From: Olleya sp. Bg11-27
Lineage (GTDB): Bacteria > Bacteroidota > Bacteroidia > Flavobacteriales > Flavobacteriaceae
Direction of reading: 5' to 3'
Assembly: GCF_002831645.1 (NCBI RefSeq)
Contig: NZ_CP025117.1
Coordinates: 813,514-877,513 of the forward strand
DNA: 64,000 nt
Made by a program: the position numbers and the translations under genes. The notes under the pieces were generated by a model. The model was not told the origin of the DNA and ran no database searches. It worked only from the letters and a program-made list of their open reading frames with translations. Below, in pieces: positions 35,570-44,237 of this stretch (positions are counted from its first letter, which is position 1; the number at the start of each line of letters is the position of its first letter).

Positions 35570-36921
35570 TGCAAACGAGTCAATCCTCCAATTTAGGAAC
35601 AGAAACCATAAGCAAACTCTTGATTAAGCAAGCAGTTCCAGCGTCTATTGGTATTCTGGTGATGTCATTAAATATTTTAGTGGATACTATTTTTGTGGGG
35701 CAATGGATTGGGTCAACTGCAATAGCGGCTATTAATGTTGTTTTGCCTGTGTCTTTTTTTATTGCGGCTTTAGGAATGAGTATTGGTGTTGGAGGATCTT
35801 CTATTATTTCTCGTGCTTTAGGTGCTAATAATAAAGAAAAAGCACTTAAGACTTTTGGTAATCAAATCTCTTTAACTTTAGTTTTTACAGTTGCTTTTGC
35901 TGCGTTTGGGCTTTATTTTGTTGATCAGTTAATACCTGCTTTTGGAGGGAAAGGTAATATTTTTGATCCTGCCAAAGTGTATTATGAGATTATCCTATAC
36001 GGTGTTCCTGTTTTGGGTTTTGTTATGATGGGTAATACAGTGATACGTGCAGAGGGTAAGCCTAAGTTTGCTATGTATGCTATGCTTATTCCTTCTGTAG
36101 GTAACTTAGTATTGGACTATGTGTTTATTGGTGTGTTAGATTTAGGAATGGCGGGTGCTGCATGGGCAACCACGGGATCTTATATTGCTTCATTCTTGTT
36201 TATATTTTGGTATTTCCTGTCTGATAATTCTGAATTAAAAATCAATCTTTCCCATTTTTACCTTCAAAAAAGTATAGTATCGGAAATAGGATCTTTAGGA
36301 TCTGTAACGTTAGCAAGGCAAGCGGTGGTAAGTGTTACTTTTTTACTAGTTAATAATGCGTTATTTGACTATGGTGGTGAAACGTCTGTAACAGCATATG
36401 CTATTGTCGGAAGGATGAGTATGTTTGCTTTGTTTCCGGTGTTTGGTGTTACCCAGGGGTTTATACCTATTGCTGGTTATAACTTTGGATCGGAACAATA
36501 TGGACGTGTAAAGGAAGTTATTTACACAGCTTTAAAATATGCGACTCTACTTGGTACAATAGTCTTTATTGGTTTGATGTTTTTTCCTGAAATCATTACT
36601 AAGTGGTTTACTACGGATTTGGATGTTATTAATGTTACACCAAATAATATGCGATGGGCCTTTGCTGCGGTTCCAATTTTATCGTTACAGTTAATTGGAG
36701 CGGCTTATTTTCAGGCTGTCGGAAAAGCATTGCCGGCATTAATGTTAACATTAACTAGGCAAGCTATTTTCTTTATTCCTTTAATGTATATTTTGCCTAT
36801 CTATTTTGGCGAATTTGGGATTTGGATATCTTTTCCAATTGCAGATGTTTTGTCTACAATTGTGACCGGTTTCTTTTTGCGTAGAGAAATGAAGCTAAAA
36901 TTAAATATATCAGAAGCATAA
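35569..36921 (+). CDS. MATE family efflux transporter
   Basis: This 450-residue inner-membrane antiporter has about twelve transmembrane helices in two similar halves. Typical MATE segments are ISKLLIKQAVPASIGILVMSLNILVDTIFVG at the start and AALGMSIGVGGSSIISRALGANN. The second half begins near SLGSVTLARQAVVSV, with QGFIPIAGYNFGS. These proteins expel drugs or metabolites using Na+ or H+. The start overlaps the hemH stop (TAATG), so it is translationally coupled to it. Export of a porphyrin or haem-related compound is conceivable from context only. Confidence 0.92.
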   Translation: MQTSQSSNLGTETISKLLIKQAVPASIGILVMSLNILVDTIFVGQWIGSTAIAAINVVLPVSFFIAALGMSIGVGGSSIISRALGANNKEKALKTFGNQISLTLVFTVAFAAFGLYFVDQLIPAFGGKGNIFDPAKVYYEIILYGVPVLGFVMMGNTVIRAEGKPKFAMYAMLIPSVGNLVLDYVFIGVLDLGMAGAAWATTGSYIASFLFIFWYFLSDNSELKINLSHFYLQKSIVSEIGSLGSVTLARQAVVSVTFLLVNNALFDYGGETSVTAYAIVGRMSMFALFPVFGVTQGFIPIAGYNFGSEQYGRVKEVIYTALKYATLLGTIVFIGLMFFPEIITKWFTTDLDVINVTPNNMRWAFAAVPILSLQLIGAAYFQAVGKALPALMLTLTRQAIFFIPLMYILPIYFGEFGIWISFPIADVLSTIVTGFFLRREMKLKLNISEA

Positions 36922-36970
36922 TATGTATTATGTCTATTTTTAAAACGAATTAATTATTGATAAAACAGTA

Positions 36971-37519
36971 ATGGAATACTATAACTACATAAAAGCTTTA
37001 CATTTAATATTTGTGGTAACCTGGTTTGCGGGTTTGTTCTACATTCCTAGATTGTTTGTTTATCAAATAGAAGCGTTTCATAAGCCATCACCTGATAAAG
37101 AAATTTTAGGAGAACAGCTAAAGTTAATGGCCAAGCGTTTGTGGTTTATTATTACGTGGCCTAGTGCCATTTTAGCAACTATTTTTGCTGTCTGGTTATT
37201 AATTTTACAACCTTTTTGGTTGCAGCAACCGTGGATGCATGTTAAATTAACTTTTGTGTTATTGTTATTTTTATATCAATTCCAAACACATGTTTATTTC
37301 AAGCAATTACAAAATGATGTCGTTAAAAAAACATCAAACTTTATGCGATTATGGAATGAAGGGGCTACTTTTATTCTGTTTGCAGTAGTCTTTTTAGTCA
37401 TCCTTAAAAGTGCGATAAATTGGATGTTTGGTGTTATTGGTATCTTAGTTTTAGGGGTGTTATTAATGTTAGGTTTTAAAGTGTATAAACGTATCCGAGC
37501 TAAAAATCCAAACGCATAG
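36971..37519 (+). CDS. hemJ: HemJ-like protoporphyrinogen IX oxidase (CopD-family membrane protein)
   Basis: This 182-residue protein has four or five membrane helices. It starts YYNYIKALHLIFVVTWFAGLFYIPRLFVYQ, the HemJ (UPF0093) signature with the conserved histidine H11 and the WFAGLFYIPRLF run. A later block, QPWMHVKLTFVLLLFLYQ, carries the second conserved histidine-lysine region. HemJ oxidises protoporphyrinogen IX to protoporphyrin IX, the step between HemF and HemH. No hemG or hemY is in the window and hemH is two genes upstream, which supports the assignment. It is a little longer than the 140-150 residues usual for HemJ. Confidence 0.8.
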   Translation: MEYYNYIKALHLIFVVTWFAGLFYIPRLFVYQIEAFHKPSPDKEILGEQLKLMAKRLWFIITWPSAILATIFAVWLLILQPFWLQQPWMHVKLTFVLLLFLYQFQTHVYFKQLQNDVVKKTSNFMRLWNEGATFILFAVVFLVILKSAINWMFGVIGILVLGVLLMLGFKVYKRIRAKNPNA

Positions 37520-37575
37520 TTAAGGCATTAATTACGGAGATAAATCTTTGGTTTGATTATTGCTATATTTAAACA

Positions 37576-39027
37576 ATGAAAATAACTAAACTCTCTTTAC
37601 GTCTTCGCATATTTTTTGCAATGATTTTTTTGGTGCTTTTAGCCTCAATTTTAATTGCATTAGTAGCGGCGTATCAATATTCTCAAGAAACGCAAGATTA
37701 TCATGAACAGCGTTTAGAGCGTAAAGAAAAAAACATCAAGCGACACTTAGATTTTGTTATTAGAGAAACTACTTTTGAAGTTATTCCGGAGCGGTTATCT
37801 TTAATTTTTAAAGACGAAATTTATAAAATTGCAGACATACATGGTCTAAAAGTTAATCTTTACGATTTGGAAGGGAGTTTATTGATCTCGTCCAAAGCAA
37901 GTTTGCCAGAAGATGCTATAGAGAAATGTATTAGTGCCGAAATACTAAATACGCTATCTGATACTTTTGGGCATAAACATGTGGAGTTAAGAGAGGAAAA
38001 AGGAGAAAATTTCAGATCATCTTATACGTATATTACCGATCAAAAATTTAAGCCATTAGCCATCTTAAATTTACCATATTTAGAAAATGATGATTTTTTG
38101 TCCAGAGAACTTAATGAGTTTTTTGAGCGGTTAGGGTATACCTATCTTTTAATGTTAATCATTGCGATTACATTGGCTTACTTCTTGTCAAAGTATATCA
38201 CTAGAACACTTAAAACGATTAGTGATAAAATGAATCAAACGCGTTTGGAAAAGCGTAACGAGAAAATAGAAATAGAGAGTACTACAGAGGAGATCGCAAC
38301 GCTTGTAAAAGCGTATAACAGTATGATTGATCAAATAGAAGAAAGTGCTGTTAAATTGGCTAAAAGTGAGCGCGAGCAAGCGTGGCGAGAAATGGCAAAA
38401 CAAGTCGCGCACGAGATCAAAAATCCATTAACACCAATGCGATTAACAGTGCAAAGCTTTCAACGTAAGTTTAACCCTGAAGACCCAGAGATTATTCAGA
38501 AATTAGACGAGTATAGTAAAACGCTTATTCAGCAAATAGACACGCTGAGTGCTATTGCGGGTGCTTTTTCAAATTTCGCCAAAATGCCTGCGCAGCAAAA
38601 CGAAATTTTAAATGTGGTTAAAGTGGTGGACTTAGCTTTAGATATATTTAATGAAAATTATATACAGTTTCTTCCTGAAAAAGACGAAATTATTGCCAAA
38701 TTTGATCGAACACAATTAATTAGAGTAATTACTAACTTGGTTAAAAATGGTATTCAAGCCATTCCTGATCATAAAACACCAGAAATTTTAGTGTGTGTTT
38801 TTGATAAGAATGGTAATGTGGTCTTGACTATTTCTGATAATGGAAATGGAATTTCTGAAGAAAATAGAGCTAAAGTCTTCGAGCCGAAGTTTACAACAAA
38901 GTCCAGTGGAATGGGGCTTGGGTTAGCAATGGTGAGAAATATAGTAGAAACATATCAAGGAACAATTACCTTTGTTACTCAAAAGGATGTAGGAACCACA
39001 TTTACAGTGACGTTTCCTAAAGAATAA
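37576..39027 (+). CDS. sensor histidine kinase, NtrY-like
   Basis: This 483-residue membrane kinase has a helix at about 10-32, an extracytoplasmic sensor region, and a second helix at about 193-212. A HAMP-like linker is followed by the H-box AHEIKNPLTPMRLTVQSF with phosphorylatable H279. The ATPase domain shows RVITNLVKNGIQAI (N box), ISDNGNGISEEN and SSGMGLGLAMVRNIVE. The H-box is of the NtrY/NtrB type. No response regulator gene is adjacent, so it is an orphan kinase here. The stimulus is unknown. Confidence 0.92.
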   Translation: MKITKLSLRLRIFFAMIFLVLLASILIALVAAYQYSQETQDYHEQRLERKEKNIKRHLDFVIRETTFEVIPERLSLIFKDEIYKIADIHGLKVNLYDLEGSLLISSKASLPEDAIEKCISAEILNTLSDTFGHKHVELREEKGENFRSSYTYITDQKFKPLAILNLPYLENDDFLSRELNEFFERLGYTYLLMLIIAITLAYFLSKYITRTLKTISDKMNQTRLEKRNEKIEIESTTEEIATLVKAYNSMIDQIEESAVKLAKSEREQAWREMAKQVAHEIKNPLTPMRLTVQSFQRKFNPEDPEIIQKLDEYSKTLIQQIDTLSAIAGAFSNFAKMPAQQNEILNVVKVVDLALDIFNENYIQFLPEKDEIIAKFDRTQLIRVITNLVKNGIQAIPDHKTPEILVCVFDKNGNVVLTISDNGNGISEENRAKVFEPKFTTKSSGMGLGLAMVRNIVETYQGTITFVTQKDVGTTFTVTFPKE

Positions 39028-39045
39028 AAAATAAACAGGTTTCGC

Positions 39046-39062
39046 TTTCGCGGAAATAATAA
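39046..39062. repeat. short GC-rich palindromic scrap
   Basis: Between the kinase and the hydratase genes, TTTCGCTTTCGCGGAAA has complementary ends and an internal CGC/GCG. It is more GC-rich than its surroundings and resembles short dispersed repeats of flavobacteria. A single copy was seen in this window. Confidence 0.3.
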
Positions 39063-39074
39063 ATAACATTAATT

Positions 39075-39857
39075 ATGAATTTCGAAAACATACTTACAAG
39101 TACACAAAACGGAATAACTACTATTACAATTAATAGACCGTCAAAATTAAATGCTTTAAACAAAGTAACAATAGAAGAATTGCATCATGCGTTTGATGCG
39201 GCTAATAAAGATCTAGAGACAAAAGTGATTATCATTACTGGTAGTGGCGAAAAAGCTTTTGTCGCAGGAGCGGATATTAGCGAATTTGCTAATTTTAGTG
39301 TGGAAAATGGAGGTAAATTAGCAGCAAAAGGACAAGAAATACTGTTTGATTTTGTTCAAAATTTAAACACTCCAGTTATAGCGGCAGTAAATGGTTTTGC
39401 ACTTGGAGGTGGTTTAGAATTGGCTATGGCTGCACATTTTAGAGTCGCAAGTGATAATGCTAAAATGGGATTGCCAGAAGTTAGTCTAGGTGTTATACCT
39501 GGTTATGGTGGTACACAACGTTTACCACAATTGGTTGGTAAAGGACATGCAATGGAAATGGTGATGACAGCAGGAATGATAGATGCTCCTACAGCTTTAA
39601 GCTATGGTTTAGTAAATCACGTGGTAACACAAGAGGAGTTATTACCTTTAGCAGAGAAAATTGCTAGTAAAATCATGAGAAACTCAACAGTAGCAATAGG
39701 GAAAGCTATTCAAGCTATAAATGCCAATTATAATGATGGTGTTAATGGGTTTGAGGTTGAAATCGAACAATTTGGAGCGTGTTTTGGAACGGAAGATTTT
39801 AAAGAAGGGACCACTGCGTTTTTAGAAAAGCGTAAAGCAGTATTTCCTGGGAAGTAA
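39075..39857 (+). CDS. enoyl-CoA hydratase/isomerase family protein
   Basis: This 260-residue crotonase-fold enzyme is probably short-chain enoyl-CoA hydratase, which adds water to trans-2-enoyl-CoA in beta-oxidation. The oxyanion-hole segments are KAFVAGADISEF and NGFALGGGLELAMAAHFRVA. The catalytic glutamates lie in GLELAMA and LPEVSLGVIPGYGGTQRLP. Both glutamates are present, which favours a hydratase over an isomerase. It stands alone between a kinase and a terminator. Confidence 0.9.
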   Translation: MNFENILTSTQNGITTITINRPSKLNALNKVTIEELHHAFDAANKDLETKVIIITGSGEKAFVAGADISEFANFSVENGGKLAAKGQEILFDFVQNLNTPVIAAVNGFALGGGLELAMAAHFRVASDNAKMGLPEVSLGVIPGYGGTQRLPQLVGKGHAMEMVMTAGMIDAPTALSYGLVNHVVTQEELLPLAEKIASKIMRNSTVAIGKAIQAINANYNDGVNGFEVEIEQFGACFGTEDFKEGTTAFLEKRKAVFPGK

Positions 39858-39871
39858 TAGGTGATATATCA

Positions 39872-39908
39872 ACAAAAAAAAGACGCCATATGGCGTCTTT
39901 TTTTTTGT
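39872..39908. terminator. bidirectional terminator after the enoyl-CoA hydratase
   Basis: A palindromic stem AAAAGACGCC-AT-ATGGCGTCTTTT is flanked by long A and T runs. It separates the plus-strand hydratase gene from the convergent minus-strand gene. Confidence 0.92.
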
Positions 39909-39924
39909 TTTGTGTACTTGTTAC

Positions 39925-40521
39925 TTAAAAGTTGATTGTCGACGTAAATGCTCTTCCATTTGCTGTTACAACCACTTCGTAAGCTTCATCTTTATCTTCT
40001 AAAAGTTTAAACTTTTTTCCTACAGTAGTTGTATTCTTGAAAGTTTCAGAATATATTTTTTCAGTTGTGTTTTCAACACTGTCGTAAAAAATTTCGATAG
40101 TATAATTTGCTTGTTCTGGGTTGTGAGCAGTAATGTAGATATTATTATCCTTACTGGTTACTTTTGGCTTGTTCACAACGGTTAATTTTTCCTTATTAAA
40201 CGTGACTACATTTTTATCAACTGTAAATGGGTATACTCTAATTTGATTTTGTTTGTCTAATTCAAAGATATAGTTTCCGTCAGGTAAAGCTGTTAGGTCA
40301 AAAGACTTGTTGTATTGACCGTTTTTTATAATGGCTTCTTTGTAAAGAATTATTCCAAAAGCATCTTTCACCGTTAGTTGGTCTCCTTGACTAACAGTAC
40401 CAAACATTAATATTGTTTTTCCGTCTTCTTTATTATTTAAAAAAGCGTGCTCTGTTGCGTTACTGCTTAGCGTAGCAAATACGATTGCTAAAGCTAAAAT
40501 GTGTTTCATAAAATTTTTCAT
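39925..40521 (-). CDS. hypothetical secreted protein, 198 aa
   Basis: A signal peptide (MKNFMKHILALAIVFATLSSNA, cleaved near residue 22) precedes a beta-rich protein of about 175 residues. The segment GDQLTVKDAFGIILYKEAII, then FDLTALPDGNYIFELDKQNQ, resembles the fold of T9SS sorting or secretion-associated Ig-like domains, in which LPDGNY-F-L recurs. It lacks the usual full C-terminal sorting signal. I cannot assign a function. It is monocistronic and divergent from an AraC regulator. Confidence 0.7.
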   Translation of the reverse strand: MKNFMKHILALAIVFATLSSNATEHAFLNNKEDGKTILMFGTVSQGDQLTVKDAFGIILYKEAIIKNGQYNKSFDLTALPDGNYIFELDKQNQIRVYPFTVDKNVVTFNKEKLTVVNKPKVTSKDNNIYITAHNPEQANYTIEIFYDSVENTTEKIYSETFKNTTTVGKKFKLLEDKDEAYEVVVTANGRAFTSTINF

Positions 40522-40661
40522 AATAAATCGTTTTAATGATTATGTGTGCAAAGTTAGAGTAGAAGAGTAGTTCTAATAACAAGAGAATTGGTATGTTTAT
40601 GTGCTATATTAACTGAATAGTAATCAACGAAAACGTTATAGGTTAAAATAACATATAATAG

Positions 40662-40674
40662 TGCTAAATTAGCA
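40662..40674. promoter_or_regulatory. palindrome upstream of the second AraC gene
   Basis: TGCTAAATTAGCA is a perfect 13-base palindrome, 23 bases before the -7 box TAATTTTG at 40698-40705. GTTAT and ATAAC arms (about 40635-40653) lie just upstream. It may be an operator for the divergent AraC or secreted-protein gene. Confidence 0.35.
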
Positions 40675-40697
40675 TACAACTATGCATGTATATGTTG

Positions 40698-40705
40698 TAA
40701 TTTTG
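40698..40705 (+). promoter_or_regulatory. -7 box before the AraC gene at 40722
   Basis: TAATTTTG matches TAnnTTTG and ends 16 bases before the TTG start codon. Confidence 0.4.
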
Positions 40706-40721
40706 TAAAAAGTTTTATCAA

Positions 40722-41591
40722 TTGAATACAAAGCCTACTTTAAAAAAGATTACACCTACGTTTGGGAGCTCCATAATAGCAGTTCAAAAAACTAAAAAAC
40801 GGAAGCGCAGTGAAGCCTTTTGGCACTTCCATCCAGAATTGGAAATGGTTTACGTTAATAAAGGGAAAGGAAGACGACATATTGGAAATCATTTGTCTTA
40901 CTTTAATAATAGCCAATTAATCTTAATCGGTTCTAATTTGCCACATAATGGTTTTACGGATCGTTTAACCTCTAAAGGGAAAGAAACATTAGTGCAGTTT
41001 CATCCAGATTTTTTAGGTGATTCACTAACAGGTTTACCTGAAATGAAAAATATACTCCAGTTATTAGAGCGTGCTAAAAACGGGATCTTATACAAGCAAG
41101 AGATAAAAAAGATAGTGGGCCCTAAGATTGAGAGATTACCTAAATATGAAGGTATAAAGCGAATTACTAAATTACTTGAAATATTGGAGTTACTTGCGCT
41201 GACTGATGATTATACAATACTTAATCAAAATGGTTATGTGTTTGAAACCCAGCCGCAAGACACAGATAAAATTGATAAGATTTATAAGTATGTCAATAAA
41301 AATTTTCAAAATCATATTACTTTAGATCAGATTTCTGACTTAGTAAGTATGACTGTGCCTGCATTTTGTCGTTATTTTAAAAAAATAACGAGTAAAACCT
41401 TTACACAGTTTGTAAACGAGTACCGCATATTTTATGCTACCAAGTTGCTAACAGAAAGCCAAAGTAGTATTACGGATATTTGTTTTGAATGTGGATTTAA
41501 TAACTTCTCTCATTTTAATAAAGTATTTAATGAGGTTGTTGGTAAAAGTGCTTCTAAATATAGAAGTGAAATAAAAACGATGATCAAATAA
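40722..41591 (+). CDS. AraC-family transcriptional regulator with cupin N-terminus
   Basis: The 289-residue regulator starts at TTG (40722). No ATG precedes the conserved N-terminus. Residues about 20-100 form a cupin-like sensor domain (AFWHFHPELEMVYVNKGKGRRHIGNHLSYF). The C-terminal 100 residues hold the two AraC helix-turn-helix units: ITLDQISDLVSMTVPAFCRYFKKI, then SITDICFECGFNNFSHFNKVF. This is the sugar- or stress-responsive AraC type. No target is evident nearby. A small 57-residue gene follows. Confidence 0.88.
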   Translation: MNTKPTLKKITPTFGSSIIAVQKTKKRKRSEAFWHFHPELEMVYVNKGKGRRHIGNHLSYFNNSQLILIGSNLPHNGFTDRLTSKGKETLVQFHPDFLGDSLTGLPEMKNILQLLERAKNGILYKQEIKKIVGPKIERLPKYEGIKRITKLLEILELLALTDDYTILNQNGYVFETQPQDTDKIDKIYKYVNKNFQNHITLDQISDLVSMTVPAFCRYFKKITSKTFTQFVNEYRIFYATKLLTESQSSITDICFECGFNNFSHFNKVFNEVVGKSASKYRSEIKTMIK

Positions 41592-41609
41592 TCCCAATAC
41601 ACTATAATT

Positions 41610-41783
41610 ATGGAAGATAAAATAGAATCTACATTAGCGTATTATAATCAAAAAAGAAAAGGCATATTGGAGGCTGTAAATTCTAGTAGTCATTTGACAG
41701 CAGAGCAGATTATCGATTATGGAGAAGAGATGTCTATTTTAGAGTATAAGATAACTGCTTTAGAGGTCGCTAAAGAGAATTAA
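41610..41783 (+). CDS. small hypothetical protein, 57 aa
   Basis: A short frame starts ATG GAA GAT AAA ATA and ends TAA at 41781. It encodes a charged, wholly helical-looking 57-residue protein (MEDKIESTLAYYNQKRKGIL at the start, YKITALEVAKEN at the end) with heptad-like leucine and isoleucine spacing. It lies 18 bases after the AraC gene on the same strand. Codon use resembles the neighbours. I do not know the family. The remaining gap up to 41876 shows nothing. Confidence 0.55.
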   Translation: MEDKIESTLAYYNQKRKGILEAVNSSSHLTAEQIIDYGEEMSILEYKITALEVAKEN

Positions 41784-41876
41784 ATTTATTTGTTTTCATT
41801 TTTCTTACATAAAACTACTTGAAAAGTTTACTACAGGTTTGCATCTTTACTCTGATGTTTATGATATTTAATAATA

Positions 41877-44237
41877 TTAAAACCAGCTACATTCTTTTAA
41901 AATTTCTTGATAAAACTTGGTATCAGAATACTCTTTTTTTAACGTTTCAAAATAAGCCTTATGAAGATTACATAGTGTGATAAAGTATTCGCTTTTATTA
42001 CCATCGTAGAAGGACTCATGACAGCTATTCGCTTTTGCTAACATAAAAAGTAACTTCGCTTTTGTTTCTTTGGTGCCAGAAGTAGTAAGCCCTTTTTGGA
42101 AATAATTAGTTGCGGTTTGTTTTATGTCTATTGTTTCTATTGTGGCGTATGATTCTGAGTTATCATCTTCGTTATCATATTGATATTTTGCTAGTAAATC
42201 ATTTCTATTATTGTTGTCAATATAAAATAAGTTGTTTACAAACCAACCATCAGCACTCATGTTGTACCAAGCATTACCAAGCATATAATAATAATCGGCG
42301 GTATTTACGGTTTCTGTTTTTGCTAATGTATTTAGGGAAATAAGTGTTGACGTTAATTTTATTTTGTTGTCTTTGTAGTTTTCATCAGAGTTTAGGTTGG
42401 TCGTTGAGGTTGTAATTGTGGATAAGTAGTTTAAATGGAATTTATCGGAAATAGCATTAAAACTAACATTCATCCATTCTTTAATGGATCCAGAGAAAAT
42501 TTCTGGTCTAATGTCTTCTTCCCAAAATAGTTGTGATTTTTCGACTTTTTTAAACGCATTAAGAGCAAAGTCTAATTGGTTATTTGCCAAAAACCAAGTG
42601 CCACGTAAATCATGAACAAAATCTTTTGCTGGTAGTTTGAGTCTATTAAGAATTGCTTCTTCAAACTGGGTTGGAGTAGTTAAATCTAAAAAAGCATCAA
42701 AGGCATTAATGACTTCTAAATTAATATAAGGGTATACAGATTCAAACGCGTAATTATAGGCGTAATTAGCGTCTATAGCACTCCAGTTGAAGGTTTGTTT
42801 TGAGATTCCAGAGTCATAATTTATGGCAGTAATAGCGCTTAAGATGGGATTGCTTTTTTCGTATACTGCGCTAATGTGGTTAAAAAAAGCGGCAACTGTT
42901 GGTCCGTGTGTATTTAAATCTGGATCATTATTTATACGATTAAACAAGGTGTTTATTCTTGGTCTATCTATAGTTGTAATTTTTAAATGGTCTAGAGTTA
43001 ATTGTAATCTTTTTTTATGAATTAAATACGCTGCTTGTGTTATTGAATTTAGGTTGTTTTGTGCATCATCGAACAATCCAAGTTGTAGGTTTTGCATAGT
43101 CATAACAAGTTGCCATAAGGATTGGTTTTTAAGGTTTGGGTTGTTTAATATCTCTTGACATACGATTTTGTATTTTGACATGGCGTACATAGTGTCGTCG
43201 TCATGATCAGAATAATAACGAGAATCGTTATGTCTAAAGAGACTTGATTGGATTTGATCCATCTGTCTTACGGCCAAAATTTTCAAATAAGGAGAATTGA
43301 CATTTATGTCTGCTATGTTTTCTGTTTCTACAATAATATTACCACGACCGTGATAAGCTTTAAAAAAATGTTTTGCATCTTGATACGTGGTGTTTTGTGT
43401 AAATGTTTGGTTTTGTTCTAAACTAGCCCAATCTAAATAACGAAGACTTAACGCGCAATTATTGCGTCTGTCGGGTAAATTATCGTATACCTTAAGGTAG
43501 TAATTGGCGGCAGTAACTTCATCATCAATATTAAAATAAGCGCCAGCAACCTGCTCTAATGCACGATAATAAATGTAATCCGATGCTTTGGTGTATTTAA
43601 TAACGGTTTTAAAGGCGTCAATAGCTTTTTGATTGTCTTGTTTGTAGTGTAATAGTTTAACAACTTGGTAGCCTAGGCGGTTTTTATAAAATTGATTAGG
43701 CGCTTTATTTATAAGTCTAAAAGTGTCAGCTAATAATTGGTCTTTATCTGTTTTTTCTTGATCTTCTCCTTGATACCAATCATTTCCTGAGTTCCTATCA
43801 CTTTGTGTTTTTGCCGTTTTTTTGGCTAGTATTAGATAATCTTTAAAAAACGAATAGTTAGATTGACTGATTTTGGTATAAATTGGTTTGTTTTTTTGTT
43901 CGACTTGTTTAGTGCCATTGAGCTGTTCTAAAGGTAGGTGATATATTAATTGTGTTAATTCTTCTTTAGTAAATTTGCCTTTAAAAAAAGTGTGCCATTC
44001 AGTAATGTTTAGTAATGTTGTGTCATAGCCGTGCTCGTAGCAATAGGTTTCTTCTGGGCAGTTTAAAAATGCCCAATTTTCTGCTTCTACTAGGCTAAAG
44101 TGATCTACTATTTGATAATAATAATCGTTCCAAGAGCCTCCCCAGCCGCAAAAGGTGGGCGTTTCATTTGGGTTGTTGGATAGCGCAATAAAAGGGAGTA
44201 AAAGTAATATTCTATTTAACCAAATCTTTAATATCAT
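41877..44237 (-). CDS. hypothetical exported helical-repeat (TPR-like) protein
   Basis: This 786-residue protein has a signal peptide (to about residue 21, FIALSN). An N-terminal GWGGSWNDYYYQIVDHF region is followed by a largely helical body with TPR-like segments (AIDAFKTVIKYTKASDYIYYRALEQVAGAYF, YYLKVYDNLPDRRNNCALSLRYLDW). No catalytic motif is visible. Its start overlaps the stop of the upstream lipoprotein gene by 26 bases, so the two are translated as a pair. It may act as a scaffold or partner for that lipoprotein. Confidence 0.62.
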   Translation of the reverse strand: MILKIWLNRILLLLPFIALSNNPNETPTFCGWGGSWNDYYYQIVDHFSLVEAENWAFLNCPEETYCYEHGYDTTLLNITEWHTFFKGKFTKEELTQLIYHLPLEQLNGTKQVEQKNKPIYTKISQSNYSFFKDYLILAKKTAKTQSDRNSGNDWYQGEDQEKTDKDQLLADTFRLINKAPNQFYKNRLGYQVVKLLHYKQDNQKAIDAFKTVIKYTKASDYIYYRALEQVAGAYFNIDDEVTAANYYLKVYDNLPDRRNNCALSLRYLDWASLEQNQTFTQNTTYQDAKHFFKAYHGRGNIIVETENIADINVNSPYLKILAVRQMDQIQSSLFRHNDSRYYSDHDDDTMYAMSKYKIVCQEILNNPNLKNQSLWQLVMTMQNLQLGLFDDAQNNLNSITQAAYLIHKKRLQLTLDHLKITTIDRPRINTLFNRINNDPDLNTHGPTVAAFFNHISAVYEKSNPILSAITAINYDSGISKQTFNWSAIDANYAYNYAFESVYPYINLEVINAFDAFLDLTTPTQFEEAILNRLKLPAKDFVHDLRGTWFLANNQLDFALNAFKKVEKSQLFWEEDIRPEIFSGSIKEWMNVSFNAISDKFHLNYLSTITTSTTNLNSDENYKDNKIKLTSTLISLNTLAKTETVNTADYYYMLGNAWYNMSADGWFVNNLFYIDNNNRNDLLAKYQYDNEDDNSESYATIETIDIKQTATNYFQKGLTTSGTKETKAKLLFMLAKANSCHESFYDGNKSEYFITLCNLHKAYFETLKKEYSDTKFYQEILKECSWF

